DNA of 64,000 nucleotides from assembly GCF_001648175.1 (NCBI RefSeq), contig NZ_CP015243.1:124001-188000 (forward strand), written 5' to 3'. The DNA comes from Halotalea alkalilenta (GTDB lineage: Bacteria; Pseudomonadota; Gammaproteobacteria; Pseudomonadales; Halomonadaceae). Positions 8,521-19,457 of the stretch are shown in pieces (position 1 is the stretch's first letter; every line of letters begins with the position of its first letter). The notes under the pieces were generated by a model that ran no database searches, was not told the origin of the DNA, and saw only the letters and a list, made by a program, of their open reading frames with translations. A program made the position numbers and the translations under genes.

Positions 8521-9611
8521 ACGCCAGCCTCCGCCATCAGGCGCTCGAGCTCGGCGTGACGCTCGGCCTCAGGCAGCCCGCCGAGCGCCTCGACCGCGGC
8601 GTAGAAGCGCGTCCAATCCTCCCCGGCCCGAGCGAACAGCGCGCCGAACGCCGGTACCCAGCGGTCGTAGAGGGTGAAGGCCACCAGGGTCGCGTTGTTC
8701 ATCTCACCCAGCATCCACTCATCGAAGCGGCGATCGCCGTGCCACTCGCGCTCGCGCAGGCAAAGATAGGCGGCGCGGTTGGCGGCGAAGATATCCTCCT
8801 TGCGCCGTGCCATCTCCTGCTGATCGAGCGGCGAGGCATAGAGCCGCGACAAGCGCTCGCGGGTGTCGCGCAGCAGCGTCTTGAGCTGCGCGCGCTGCCG
8901 AGTCAACAGATCATCGGCCGGCTCGAAGCGGCGCCTGCGCCATTCGATGATCCCCCGCTCCTCGACGAAGCTGGCATAGGACTCGTTAAAGCTGGTGTCG
9001 CCGGGAAGGTAGAAGCGCTGGTGGGACAGCTCGTGAAAGATCGTCCCGACCAGTTGGGCATCCGAAAACGCAAGCATCGGCGAGACCAGCGGGTCATCGA
9101 ACCAGCCGAGCGTCGAATAGGCCGGCACCCCGCCGATGTACACATCCATGCCCCGCGCCGCGAGCCGCCCGGCCTCCCGCTCGGCGGTCGCCTGACGGTA
9201 ATAGCCGCGATAGTCGACGCAGCCGGCGATCGGAAAGCAGTGCTCCAGCGCGGCGAGTGAAAAGCGCGGAGCCGCGTACAGGTTCCAAAGTACATAGGGT
9301 CGATGAAGCTCGGCGTAGAGCCGATAGCTGCGGTTGTCCGGCAGCCCCAGCGCGAGCGATGCGAAGGCACGGGCCTCGAGCGCTACCGCCAGCCTCCTTT
9401 TGAGCTCCGGATCCACGCCTGGATCGGCCAGCATCGGCGCGATCGGCTGGCGCGCGCGCATCAGCGAGTAGTGCCCCTCGACCAGCTGGCCGTAGTAGCC
9501 AACCGTCGAGCAGCCGCACAGCAGCCAAAACGACGCCAAGCCGAGAATCCTCGCCAGATATCGCCTGAGCGTCGCTCTCGGCAGCAGCGGTGACGAAACG
9601 GAATGGGCCAT
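8466..9611 (-). CDS. Putative lipoprotein aminopeptidase (Aminopep/DUF2265 family)
   Basis: 381 aa from the ATG at 9611 (AGGA 8 nt upstream); an upstream extension to 9722 is possible but would put 37 residues ahead of the signal peptide. The N-terminus is a lipoprotein signal (RILGLASFWLLCGC, Cys34 as lipidation site). A gluzincin-like zinc motif HELSH is at residues 193-197, with acidic residues downstream (NESYASFVEE, 209-218) able to supply the third ligand. The expected role is a membrane-anchored, periplasm-facing zinc aminopeptidase; the family has little biochemical characterisation. The C-terminal tail is unusually rich in Ser/Thr and is encoded antisense to the end of lldG. Confidence 0.82.
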   Translation of the reverse strand: MAHSVSSPLLPRATLRRYLARILGLASFWLLCGCSTVGYYGQLVEGHYSLMRARQPIAPMLADPGVDPELKRRLAVALEARAFASLALGLPDNRSYRLYAELHRPYVLWNLYAAPRFSLAALEHCFPIAGCVDYRGYYRQATAEREAGRLAARGMDVYIGGVPAYSTLGWFDDPLVSPMLAFSDAQLVGTIFHELSHQRFYLPGDTSFNESYASFVEERGIIEWRRRRFEPADDLLTRQRAQLKTLLRDTRERLSRLYASPLDQQEMARRKEDIFAANRAAYLCLREREWHGDRRFDEWMLGEMNNATLVAFTLYDRWVPAFGALFARAGEDWTRFYAAVEALGGLPEAERHAELERLMAEAGVQASSSSTTTSSAGPCAP

Positions 9612-9720
9612 TCCAAATCCTGATTGGTCTCGATCGATCCGATCCGTGAGCATGAGGCCAAGGGCGTGCTCACCCCCGGCCACCCATACCAACGACAACT
9701 CAGCGGGACAAGGCGAGATC

Positions 9721-10701
9721 ATGCAATCGACCCCCGACGTGGCGCTCGATCAACAGGCGCTATATCCGCTACCAGGCATTTTGAACAGCGGCCGCCTGCC
9801 GGTCTCCAGCCTGCATGCGCTCTACTACGAAGAGTCAGGCAACCCCGACGGACTGCCGGTGCTGTTCCTGCATGGCGGCCCCGGCGCTGGGTTCAAGCCC
9901 GTTCAGGGACGCACCATCGATCCTTCGCGCTGCCGGCTGGTGATGTTCGATCAGCGAGGCGCCGGGCGCTCGACGCCCACCGCTTCGCTCGAGGACAACA
10001 CCACCCAGGCGCTGGTCGAGGATATCGAACGCCTGCGTCGCCATCTCGGGATCGACCGCTGGCTGGTGGCCGGCGGCTCATGGGGCAGCTGTCTGGCGCT
10101 GGCCTATGGAGAAGCCTATCCCGAACGCTGCCTCGGTTTTCGCCTGCATGGGATCTTCCTCGCCGACCAGGAGGGGATCGACTGGTGGTTCCAGGGGTCT
10201 CGGGCGATCTTTCCAGACCATTGGGAGACCTTCGCCGCCTTCGTCGAGCCCGATGAACGCCATGACCTGCTCGACGCCTACTACCGCAGACTGACCAGCG
10301 ACGATCTCGAACTCCAGCGCGCCGCAGCCGAGCAGCTGCGCCAGTTCTCGGGCTGGACCCAGACCTTCCTGCCCGACCCCGAGCACGTACGCCAGCTGCT
10401 CGAAGGCGATGCCGCGCTCGCGCTGGCGCGCTGCTTCACCCACTACTGCCGTCATCGCGCGTTCCTGCGCCCGGGCCAGCTGCTCGACGAACTCGATCGG
10501 ATCCGCGCGCATCCAGCGGAGATCGTCCAGGCCCGCTACGACACCGTGACGCCGGTGATCAGCGCCTGGCGCCTGCATCGTGCCTGGCCCGAAGCGAGGA
10601 TGACCCTGGTCACCGAGGCCAACCATCTCGCCACCCAGCCACCGATGGCGACCGCGCTGCGTGCCGCCACCGACCGCCTGCTCGACCGGCTGATCCCCTG
10701 A
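9721..10701 (+). CDS. pip: Proline iminopeptidase
   Basis: Alpha/beta-hydrolase of 326 aa that removes N-terminal proline from peptides in the cytoplasm. Seen in sequence: oxyanion-hole motif HGGPGAG (51-57), nucleophile elbow GGSWGS (Ser120), acid Asp274 in ARYDTVTP and His302 in EANHLATQP; in most relatives the His is in a GAGHS context, so this loop is divergent. ATG at 9721 is chosen because AAGG precedes it at normal spacing and the 25-residue upstream extension looks non-coding. First gene of a forward run of peptide-use genes and directly followed by an S9 peptidase. Confidence 0.88.
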   Translation: MQSTPDVALDQQALYPLPGILNSGRLPVSSLHALYYEESGNPDGLPVLFLHGGPGAGFKPVQGRTIDPSRCRLVMFDQRGAGRSTPTASLEDNTTQALVEDIERLRRHLGIDRWLVAGGSWGSCLALAYGEAYPERCLGFRLHGIFLADQEGIDWWFQGSRAIFPDHWETFAAFVEPDERHDLLDAYYRRLTSDDLELQRAAAEQLRQFSGWTQTFLPDPEHVRQLLEGDAALALARCFTHYCRHRAFLRPGQLLDELDRIRAHPAEIVQARYDTVTPVISAWRLHRAWPEARMTLVTEANHLATQPPMATALRAATDRLLDRLIP

Positions 10702-10716
10702 TCCGAGGCATCGCGC

Positions 10717-12507
10717 ATGACCACTCCCGGTTACGACATCGAGACGCTCTACGCGCTGCCAAGCCTCAGGGCGCCGACGCTCTGTGCCAACGGCAAGCGG
10801 CTCGCCTACCTGAGCGACGAGAGCGGTTTCGACCAGCTCTGGCTGCTCGAGCTCGAAAGCCTCGATCGGCGCCAGCTGAGCGACTGGTCAGAGCCGCTGG
10901 GTTCGATCTCGTTCAGCCCGAACAACGATGCGGTCCTGTTCACTTACGACCACGGCGGCGACGAGCGCCATCAGTTCGCCCTCGTCGATCTCATCGACGG
11001 CAGCATCCGCCGGCTCACAGACGACCCCAGCGTCGTGCATCTCTGGGGCGCCTGGTCTCCGGACGGGCGCTCGATCGCCTTCAGCTGCAACGCCCGCGAC
11101 CGACGCCATATGGACGTCCACCTGCTCGACATCGAAAGCGGCGCGCGCCGCTGCCTGATCGAGGGCGACGGCTTTCGCGAGGTGGTCGGCTTCTTTCCAA
11201 GCGGTGATGCGCTACTGGTGCGTGTCTCGCCCGAGTCGCTCAACGACCAGCAGCTATATCGCCTCGAGCTCGAAAGCGCAGACTGCCATCCACTGCTCGA
11301 ACACGCAGGCCCTGCGCACTATTCGCAGATCAAGTTCGCAGCTAACGATCAGGCCCTGGTGCTCGGCGACCAGGAGCGTGAACGCCCCGCACTGTGCCGG
11401 GTCGACCGTGACTTCACCCGGCTCGAGACGCTGGTCGAGAGCGAATGCTACGAGCTCGACGGCTTCGCCCGCTCGCGTACCGATGAAAGGCTGGCCTGGA
11501 CGCTCAACCGCGACGGCTGGAGCGAACTATGGGTCGGCTGCGGCCCCGATGGGGGCGACGCGTACCGGGTCGAGGGCCATCCGCCCGGCGTGATCTCGAA
11601 CCTGGCTTGGCGCGAGCGAGAGCTTTTGTTCGCGCTCGAGGGTGCCACCACCCCCCCAGGCCTGTGGCGCCATCGCTTGGGCCAGAGCGGCTGCGAGCGC
11701 CTGCTGCCGCTGCAACCCACCGAGCTGCCCCAAGGCATCGAGCCGACCCTGTGCGATGTGCCAAGCTTCGACGGGCTGCGCGTGCCGTTTCTGCGCTACC
11801 GCCCGCGCGGTCCAATGCCGGCCGCTGGCTACCCCTGCGTGATCGTGATCCACGGCGGTCCGGAAGCCCAGTGGCGCCCGACCTTCCGCGCCGACCTGCA
11901 GTGCCTGCTCGATCGCGGGGTGATGGTGCTCGCACCCAACGTACGCGGCAGTACCGGCTTTGGTAAGCGCTACCACCAGCTCGACGACCGCGAGCGCAGG
12001 CTCGATGCGCTCAAAGACCTGATGGCGGTACGCGACTGGTGCGATAGCGAAAAGACCATCGATGCCAGCAGGGTGATGGCCTACGGCCGTTCCTACGGCG
12101 GCTTCATGGTGCTCTCGGCACTCACCGAGCATCCAGCTCGCTGGCGGCTCGGGGTCGAGTTCTACGGCATCGGTAATTTCCACACCCTGCTCGAGACCAC
12201 AGGCCCGTGGCGACGGCGTCTGCGCGCTTCGGAATATGGCGACCCCGAGACCCAGGGCGCAGAACTCGAGCGTTTCTCGCCAATCCACCGCATCTCTCGC
12301 ATCGAGGTGCCGCTTTTGATCGTCCAAGGGCTCGAGGATCCACGAGTACCGCCCGGCGAGAGCGAAATGGTCTACAGCTGCCTGCGCGGGCTCGGTCGCG
12401 AGGTCGACTACCTGCGCGTGCCCCATGCCGGGCACGGCTTCCTGCGCCGCGATCAGCGCCGCCGGGTGTTCTCGCGCACGGTCGAGTTCATCGCGCGCCA
12501 CCTCTAG
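10717..12507 (+). CDS. S9 family prolyl oligopeptidase-like peptidase
   Basis: 596-aa serine peptidase of the acylaminoacyl-peptidase/dipeptidyl-peptidase type. The N-terminal two-thirds is a WD-like beta-propeller (repeats such as FSPNNDAVLFTYDHGGDE and WSPDGRSIAFSCNARD). The C-terminal alpha/beta-hydrolase has nucleophile Ser459 in GRSYGGFM, Asp541 in GLEDPRVPP and His573 in PHAGHGF. No signal peptide, so it should act on imported short peptides in the cytoplasm. It begins 15 nt after pip, and an ABC peptide importer follows downstream. Confidence 0.9.
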   Translation: MTTPGYDIETLYALPSLRAPTLCANGKRLAYLSDESGFDQLWLLELESLDRRQLSDWSEPLGSISFSPNNDAVLFTYDHGGDERHQFALVDLIDGSIRRLTDDPSVVHLWGAWSPDGRSIAFSCNARDRRHMDVHLLDIESGARRCLIEGDGFREVVGFFPSGDALLVRVSPESLNDQQLYRLELESADCHPLLEHAGPAHYSQIKFAANDQALVLGDQERERPALCRVDRDFTRLETLVESECYELDGFARSRTDERLAWTLNRDGWSELWVGCGPDGGDAYRVEGHPPGVISNLAWRERELLFALEGATTPPGLWRHRLGQSGCERLLPLQPTELPQGIEPTLCDVPSFDGLRVPFLRYRPRGPMPAAGYPCVIVIHGGPEAQWRPTFRADLQCLLDRGVMVLAPNVRGSTGFGKRYHQLDDRERRLDALKDLMAVRDWCDSEKTIDASRVMAYGRSYGGFMVLSALTEHPARWRLGVEFYGIGNFHTLLETTGPWRRRLRASEYGDPETQGAELERFSPIHRISRIEVPLLIVQGLEDPRVPPGESEMVYSCLRGLGREVDYLRVPHAGHGFLRRDQRRRVFSRTVEFIARHL

Positions 12508-12612
12508 GGGCGGCGCTTTCGTCCAGCTGGAGCGAGGCGATCGATCAGCAACGCACTGCGCGCGATAGGTGTGAACGGTCCTTGACCCACCTTTGATCAG
12601 GAGTACGACGAG

Positions 12613-14034
12613 ATGGATGCAACCGCACTGGTATGGACGCTGGTCGACGAGAAACGATCACTGTTCGAGACGCTCAGCGATCGGGTCTGGGAAACGCCCG
12701 AGCTCGCCTACGGCGAATATCGCTCCTGCCTCGAACACCGCAAGATGCTCCAAGCCCAGGGCTTTCGGATCACCGAGGAGGCCGCGGGGATCCCCACCGC
12801 GCTGGTCGGTGAGGCCGGAGCCGGAGGACCGGTGATCGCTTTCCTTGGCGAGTACGACGCGCTGCCCGGGCTCAGCCAGGCCGCCGGCGTCGCCGAGCCG
12901 CGGCCGCTGCCGGGCAACGGCTACGGCCATGGCTGCGGCCACAACATGCTCGGCTCGGCGGCGCTGCTAGCCGCTACCGCGATGAAGGATTACCTCGAAA
13001 GCCAAGGCGTGCCGGGCCGGGTGCGCTACTACGGCTGCCCCGCCGAGGAGGGCGGTGCGGCGAAGACGTTCATGGTCCGCGCCGGGTTGTTCGACGACGT
13101 CGACATCGCGATCTCCTGGCACCCCGCCTCCTTCACCCGGGTCGACGAGGCGCTGTCGCTGGCCAATACCCGGCTCGACTTCCACTTCGAGGGCCGGGCC
13201 GCCCACGCCGCCGCCGCGCCACATCTGGGCCGAAGCGCCTTGGATGCGGTCGAGCTGATGAACGTGGGAGTCAACTACATGCGCGAGCACATGCCGTCGA
13301 GCGCCAGGATCCACTACGCAATGCTCGATGCCGGCGGTATCGCCCCCAACGTGGTCCAGGCCAGTGCCACGGTGCGCTACGCGATCCGCGCGCGCGATCT
13401 TGCCGGCATGCGTGCGCTGATCGAGCGGGTCGAGAAGATCGCCCAGGGGGCGGCGCTGATGACCGAGACCCGGGTGGAGTCGAAGGTGGTCAGCGCGGTC
13501 TCCAACCTGCTCGGCAACACGCCACTCGAACGCGCGATGCAGCATTGCCTCGAGCGCCTTGGCGGCGTGCCGTTCGACGCCGCCGACTACGATTTCGCCG
13601 CCCAGATCCAGGCGACCCTGACCGCGACCGACATCGACAACGACCATGCCCGGGTCGGCCTCGCACCTTGGCCGCGAGCGCTCCACGACGGCGTGGTGGC
13701 ACTCGATGCGCGCGGTGAACCGATGATCGGTTCGACCGATCTCGGCGACGTCAGCTGGGCGGTGCCGACCGTGCAGGCGAGGATCGCCACCCATGCGATC
13801 GGCACGCCAGGCCACTCCTGGCAGATCACCGCCCAAGGGCAGGCGGGTGCGGCTCACAAGGGCCTGGTCCACGCCGCCAAGGCCATGGTCGCGACCGGCC
13901 TGGCGGCACTGCTCGACCCCTCGCTGATCGAAGCGGCCAAAGAGGACCATGCCGCCCGGCTCGCGCGCACGCCCTATGCAAGCCCGCTACCCGCCGAGCT
14001 CAAGCCCCCGATCCAGCCGCGTCCCGCGGACTGA
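12613..14034 (+). CDS. M20D amidohydrolase, AbgB-like
   Basis: 473-aa metallo-amidohydrolase close in length and layout to AbgB (p-aminobenzoyl-glutamate hydrolase subunit B) and other M20D enzymes. Metal-site features: GEYDALPGL, GHGCGHNMLG, the PAEEGG glutamates and SWHP; the dimerisation/lid domain begins around NTRLDFHFEGRAAHAA. AGGAG is 9 nt before the ATG. It sits just upstream of a family-5 peptide-binding protein and importer, which suggests that it cleaves an amide-linked acyl-amino acid or dipeptide brought in by that transporter. No AbgA partner is visible, so aminobenzoyl-glutamate is not established as substrate. Confidence 0.85.
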   Translation: MDATALVWTLVDEKRSLFETLSDRVWETPELAYGEYRSCLEHRKMLQAQGFRITEEAAGIPTALVGEAGAGGPVIAFLGEYDALPGLSQAAGVAEPRPLPGNGYGHGCGHNMLGSAALLAATAMKDYLESQGVPGRVRYYGCPAEEGGAAKTFMVRAGLFDDVDIAISWHPASFTRVDEALSLANTRLDFHFEGRAAHAAAAPHLGRSALDAVELMNVGVNYMREHMPSSARIHYAMLDAGGIAPNVVQASATVRYAIRARDLAGMRALIERVEKIAQGAALMTETRVESKVVSAVSNLLGNTPLERAMQHCLERLGGVPFDAADYDFAAQIQATLTATDIDNDHARVGLAPWPRALHDGVVALDARGEPMIGSTDLGDVSWAVPTVQARIATHAIGTPGHSWQITAQGQAGAAHKGLVHAAKAMVATGLAALLDPSLIEAAKEDHAARLARTPYASPLPAELKPPIQPRPAD

Positions 14035-14085
14035 CCCGTAGCAGCGGGTGTCGCAACGACCACAATAAAACCGAGAGAATCTGCC

Positions 14086-15693
14086 ATGACGCCCCCTTCA
14101 TCGCGCTACCGTCGGCTGTTCGCCGCCGCCGCCATCGCGCTGGTATCGCCGGTCGTCGCAAGCGCCGCGACACCGCCGAACACCCTGGTGATGGCCTGGA
14201 ACATCGATGCGATCAGCACCTTCGATCCGGCCCAGATCGGCGAAGTGGTCACCGACGAAATCCTGCGCAACGCCTGCGATACCCTGGTCGACTTCGATCC
14301 CGACGACGCCAGCCGTGTGGTGCCGTCGCTGGCACGCTCCTGGTCGCTGTCCGATGACGGCCTGACCCTGACTTTCAACCTGCGCGAAGACATGCGCTTC
14401 CCGTCCGGCAACCCAGTGAGCGCGAGCGATGTCGCCTGGTCGATGAAGCGCGTGGTCGAGCTCGGCTTCGGCAACGCCGCCACCCTCGAGGAGTACGGTT
14501 TCACCGCGGATCGCATCGACCAGGCGATCGAGGTCCCCGACGCCCACACCTTGATGCTGCATTTCGACCATCCCTACCCGCAAGAGCTGATTCTCCAAGC
14601 GATCGCCGCCAATCGGGTCGCAAGCGCGCTCGATCAGGAAACGCTGATGGCAGAGGAGGTCGATGGCGATCTCGGCAACCGCTACCTGACCAACCATACC
14701 GAATGCGCAGGGCCCTACCGGCTGCGCCAGTGGAACGCCGGCGAGGCGGTGGTGCTCGAGGCCAACAGCGACTACTGGGGTGAAGCGCCGAAGCTGCCTC
14801 AGGTGCTGATCCGCCATGTCGCCGAGGCCGGCACCCAACGCCTGCTGCTGGCGCGAGGCGATGTCGACGTCGCCCGCGACCTGGCTCCCGAGGACCTCAG
14901 GAACCTCGACGGCAGCGACGGCATCGAGGTGGTCAAGGCACTCAAGCCACAGCTTTTCTACTGGAACCTCAACAACGGCGACCCGATCTTCGCCAATCCC
15001 AAGGTACGCCAGGCGATGCGCTATCTGGTCGACTACCAGGGGCTCGCCGACACCGTGATGGCCTACAGCGGCATGCCGCGGGCGAGCTTCGTGCCGCTCG
15101 GCTCGTTCGGCGCGCTCGACGAGACCGAAGGCCAGCCGTTCAGGCTCGATCTCGACGAGGCCAAGCGACTGCTGGATGAGGCAGGCTATCCGGACGGCTT
15201 CGAGACCCGGCTGATCTTCGGCACCCTGCCCTACTCGGCACCGATCGCCCAGAGCCTGCAGCAGAACGCGGCCAAGGTCGGCGTCAGGATCGAACTCGAA
15301 CGGATGGCCAACGCCCAGCTGTTCTCGCGCGTGCGCGGGCGCGAGTACCAGTCGGCGATCCAGTCCTGGATGACCTCGGTGGCAGACGCTCACGGCATGG
15401 CCTCGCGCCTGCTCTACACCCCGGACAACCGGCTCGAGGCGCGCCAGAGCATGTACCCGAGCTGGCGCGCGGCGTATTACTCCGACGAGGTCAATCAAGA
15501 GGTCCAGGCGGCGCTGCTGGAGGCCGACCCCAGCGCGCGCGAAACCCGCTACCACGCGCTGCAAAGGGAGATGTTCGAGCAGGGACCGTTCGCGATCCTG
15601 TTCCAGATGTACGACGTCGCGGGCAAGCGTGTGGAGCTGCACGACTGGAAGTCGAACGGCTTCAGGGTCTACTACGACCTCGCCAGCAAGTGA
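14086..15693 (+). CDS. Peptide ABC transporter substrate-binding protein 1 (family 5)
   Basis: 535-aa periplasmic solute-binding protein of the DppA/OppA type. A Sec signal peptide (residues 1-27, ending VVASAA) precedes the mature protein starting near TPPNTLVMAWNIDAISTFDP. Typical family-5 features include VPSLARSWSLSDDGLTLTFN, VRQAMRYLVD and LLDEAGYPDGFE. The gene lies upstream of dppBCDF-like genes. A close paralogue, by eye well over half identical, lies after the ATPase genes at 19458. The ligand is unknown; the surrounding peptidases and amidohydrolase point to peptides or acylated amino acids. Confidence 0.9.
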   Translation: MTPPSSRYRRLFAAAAIALVSPVVASAATPPNTLVMAWNIDAISTFDPAQIGEVVTDEILRNACDTLVDFDPDDASRVVPSLARSWSLSDDGLTLTFNLREDMRFPSGNPVSASDVAWSMKRVVELGFGNAATLEEYGFTADRIDQAIEVPDAHTLMLHFDHPYPQELILQAIAANRVASALDQETLMAEEVDGDLGNRYLTNHTECAGPYRLRQWNAGEAVVLEANSDYWGEAPKLPQVLIRHVAEAGTQRLLLARGDVDVARDLAPEDLRNLDGSDGIEVVKALKPQLFYWNLNNGDPIFANPKVRQAMRYLVDYQGLADTVMAYSGMPRASFVPLGSFGALDETEGQPFRLDLDEAKRLLDEAGYPDGFETRLIFGTLPYSAPIAQSLQQNAAKVGVRIELERMANAQLFSRVRGREYQSAIQSWMTSVADAHGMASRLLYTPDNRLEARQSMYPSWRAAYYSDEVNQEVQAALLEADPSARETRYHALQREMFEQGPFAILFQMYDVAGKRVELHDWKSNGFRVYYDLASK

Positions 15694-15785
15694 ACCGGAC
15701 ACCCACCCGACCCACCTCGGACCGAGTCGCGTCTGGCGATCCCGCCCGGCGCGGTACGCGACCGATGAACGTCTAGGAGCACGCC

Positions 15786-16853
15786 ATGAGCGACTCAACG
15801 ATCAACGGCACCGCGCTCCCGCCACGCGAGCCCAGCGCGCTGCTCGGCGGATTCAACTGGCTGGCACGTACACTCGCGACGGTGGCGGCGACGCTGTTCG
15901 GGCTGCTGGTGCTGACCTTCTTCATCGGCCGCCTGCTGCCGCTCGATCCAGTGATCGCGATACTCGGCGACAATGCATCGCAGGCCGCCTACGACGCGAT
16001 GTATCGACAGCTCGGACTGGACCGGCCGCTGATCGAGCAGTTCGCAACCTACGTGGGTCAAGTGGTGCAATTCGACTTCGGCAGGTCGCTGACCTCGGGC
16101 AACCCGGTGCTCAGCGATATCGCCCGGGTGTTTCCCGCCACCCTCGAACTCGCCACCCTATCGATTTTGATCGCCACTGGATTCGGCATCCCGCTCGGTG
16201 TGCTCTCGGCGATGTATCGCGACAGCCCGCTCGACTACATCGTGCGGATCCTGACCTTGCTGGGCTACTCGGCGCCCAACTTCTGGCTCGGCCTGATGGG
16301 CCTGACACTGTTCTACGCCACCCTCGGCTGGGTCGCCGGTCCCGGGCGAATCGACTTCGTCTACGAGTACACCCTCACTCCGATCACCGGCTTCCTGCTG
16401 ATCGACGCTCCCTTGCTCGGCGAGTGGCAGGCATTCGCCAACGCGATCAGCCACATCGTGCTGCCGGCCTCGATCCTCGGCTTCAGCGCCATGGCCTACA
16501 TCGCGCGAATGACCCGCAGTTTCATGATCGAGCAGCTCAACCAGGAGTACGTGGTCACCGCCAGGGTGAAGGGGCTCTCGTGGGCCAAGACCGTGTGGGT
16601 ACATGCCTTTCGCAACATCGCGGTGCAGGTGATCACCGTAGTCGCACTGTCGTACGCCTTTCTGCTCGAAGGCGCGGTACTGATCGAGACGGTGTTCGCC
16701 TGGCCCGGTTTCGGGCGCTACCTGACCAATGCGCTGCTCGCCGGTGACATGAACGCGGTGGTCGGCTGCACCCTGCTGGTCGGGACGATATTCATCGTGC
16801 TGAACCTGTGCTGCGACCTGCTCTACCACCTGCTCGATCCACGCACCCGCTGA
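15786..16853 (+). CDS. Peptide ABC transporter permease, DppB-like
   Basis: 355-aa inner-membrane permease with about 6 TM segments. An N-terminal membrane-proximal region (RLLPLDPVIAILGDNASQAA; RQLGLDRPLIEQFATYVGQV) is typical of DppB/OppB. The ATPase-contacting EAA region is at about residues 250-275 (EYVVTARVKGLSWAKTVWVH). AGGAG precedes the ATG. Pairs with the following DppC-like gene to form the translocation channel. Confidence 0.93.
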   Translation: MSDSTINGTALPPREPSALLGGFNWLARTLATVAATLFGLLVLTFFIGRLLPLDPVIAILGDNASQAAYDAMYRQLGLDRPLIEQFATYVGQVVQFDFGRSLTSGNPVLSDIARVFPATLELATLSILIATGFGIPLGVLSAMYRDSPLDYIVRILTLLGYSAPNFWLGLMGLTLFYATLGWVAGPGRIDFVYEYTLTPITGFLLIDAPLLGEWQAFANAISHIVLPASILGFSAMAYIARMTRSFMIEQLNQEYVVTARVKGLSWAKTVWVHAFRNIAVQVITVVALSYAFLLEGAVLIETVFAWPGFGRYLTNALLAGDMNAVVGCTLLVGTIFIVLNLCCDLLYHLLDPRTR

Positions 16854-16877
16854 GCCAGAGGCCAAGGAGGAGACCCG

Positions 16878-17792
16878 ATGTCCCGCACCGACCATCCGAC
16901 CAGGCTGCGCGCCTGGCTCACCGCCGAGATCGCAGGCTCCAGCCGCCAGGCCCGCGCCCAGCAGCTGTGGCGCGCGCTATGGCGGCTGCGCTCGAACTTC
17001 ACCGCGCTAGTCGGCCTACTGATCCTGCTCGCGCTACTGGCGATGGCGCTGCTGGCACCATGGATCGCCACTCACGACATCTATGCACAGAACCTCGCCA
17101 ACCGACTGAAGCCCCCCTCGGCCGCGCATTGGTTCGGCACCGACGAACTCGGCCGGGACATCTTCAGCCGCGTGGTATTCGGCGCCCGGATCACGCTCTA
17201 CATCGCCTTGCTCACCGCCGCGATCGTAGCCCCCGTGGGGCTTCTGATCGGCACCGTGGCGGGCTACCTGGGCGGCTGGGTCGACGTTCTGCTGATGCGG
17301 GTGGTCGACATCTTCCTCGCCTTCCCCAGCCTGATCCTCGCACTGGCCTTCGTCGCCGCCCTGGGGCCTGGCATCGAGAATGCGATCATCGCCATAGCGC
17401 TGGCCTCCTGGCCGCCGATCGCGCGGCTGGCCCGCGCGGAGACGCTCTCGATCCGCGGCAGCGACTACGTCGCTGCGGTACGGCTGCAGGGCGCCTCGAA
17501 GCTTCGGATCGTGATCAACCACATCATGCCGATGTGCGTCCCCTCGGTGGTGGTCAGGGTCACCCTCAACATGGCCTCGATCATCCTCACCGCCGCCGGC
17601 CTCGGCTTCCTCGGGCTCGGCGCCCAGGCGCCGAGCCCCGAGTGGGGCGCGATGCTCTCCTCCGGACGCGAATTCATGCTGACCAGCTGGTGGCTGGCGG
17701 CAATCCCCGGCAGCGCCATCCTACTCACCAGTCTCGCCTTCAATCTGTTCGGCGACGGCCTGCGCGACCTACTGGACCCCCACCATGACTGA
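16878..17792 (+). CDS. Peptide ABC transporter permease, DppC-like
   Basis: 304-aa permease with an N-terminal cytoplasmic extension and TM1 (LVGLLILLALLAMALLAPWI), the family signature HWFGTDELGRDIFSRVVFGA, and an EAA loop near residues 195-215 (DYVAAVRLQGASKLRIVINH). AAGGAGGAG precedes the ATG. It overlaps the next ATPase gene by 8 nt. Confidence 0.93.
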   Translation: MSRTDHPTRLRAWLTAEIAGSSRQARAQQLWRALWRLRSNFTALVGLLILLALLAMALLAPWIATHDIYAQNLANRLKPPSAAHWFGTDELGRDIFSRVVFGARITLYIALLTAAIVAPVGLLIGTVAGYLGGWVDVLLMRVVDIFLAFPSLILALAFVAALGPGIENAIIAIALASWPPIARLARAETLSIRGSDYVAAVRLQGASKLRIVINHIMPMCVPSVVVRVTLNMASIILTAAGLGFLGLGAQAPSPEWGAMLSSGREFMLTSWWLAAIPGSAILLTSLAFNLFGDGLRDLLDPHHD

Positions 17793-18653
17793 ACCCAGCC
17801 TGCTCGAGATCGAAGACCTCAAGATCGGCTTTCCGACGCCGCGTGGCTTGCATCAGGTGGTACGCGGCGTTTCGCTGCGCATCGGCCGCGAGAAGGTCGG
17901 CATCGTCGGCGAGTCCGGTTCGGGCAAATCGCAGACCGGCCGCGCGATCCTCAAGATGACGCCGAAACACGCCCGGATCGAGGCCAAGCGGATGAGCTTC
18001 GACGGCATCGATCTGCATGCGGCCAGCGAACGGCAGATGCGCCGGATACGCGGCAATCGCATCTCGATGATCCTCCAGGACCCCAAGTTCTCGCTCAATC
18101 CGCTGATCAGGGTCGGCACCCAGGTCAGCGAGGCGTACCGCCTCCACCATCGGATCAACGCCGCGCAGGCGCGTCGGCGGACGCTTGAAATGCTCGAATC
18201 GGTGCGTATCCGCGACCCCGAACGGGTCTACCGGCTCTTTCCCCACGAGCTCTCCGGCGGTATGGGCCAGCGGGTGATGATCGCGATGATGCTGATCTCG
18301 GAGCCCGAGCTGATCATCGCCGACGAACCGACCTCGGCACTCGACGTCACCGTGCGCCGTCAAGTGATGGAGGTGCTCGGAGAGCTGGTGGAACGGCGCG
18401 GCGCCGGGCTGATGCTGATCAGCCACGACCTCAACCTGGTCGCCGAATACTGCGACCGGGTGCTGGTGATGTATGCCGGTCGGATCGTCGAAGCGCTGCC
18501 GGCCAGGGAACTGCACCAGGCTCGCCACCCTTATACCCGCGGCTTGCTGGAAAGCCTGCCGCGGCTCGACCGCAAGCGCGGGCTGCTGCCGGTACTGTCG
18601 CGCGACCCGGCCTGGCGCGAAGCGCCGTCGCTGCCGCTGGAGGAGATTCGCTG

Positions 18654-18654
<1 letters not shown>
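17785..18654 (+). CDS. Peptide ABC transporter ATPase, DppD-like
   Basis: 289-aa ABC ATPase: Walker A GESGSGKS (42-49), signature LSGGMGQR, Walker B LIIADEPTSALD, then the H-loop LISHDL. Overlaps the dppC-like gene by 8 nt and the dppF-like gene by 1 nt (TGATG), so the three are translated together. The C-terminal extension after the ABC domain (HPYTRGLLESLPRLD) is short; the usual oligopeptide-transporter tail with an Fe-S or cysteine motif is absent. Confidence 0.93.
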
Positions 18655-19406
<752 letters not shown>

Positions 19407-19457
19407 CTCGAACGTCGTTCATCGCCCACGCCGGACAAACACAAAAAAGGAACCGTC

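Noticed and set aside
14098..15798. Minus-strand ORF of 566 codons opposite the first peptide-binding protein (and a similar one at 19482-21122 opposite the second)
   Set aside because: Both are mirror images of paralogous genes, so their mutual similarity only reflects the sense-strand homology.
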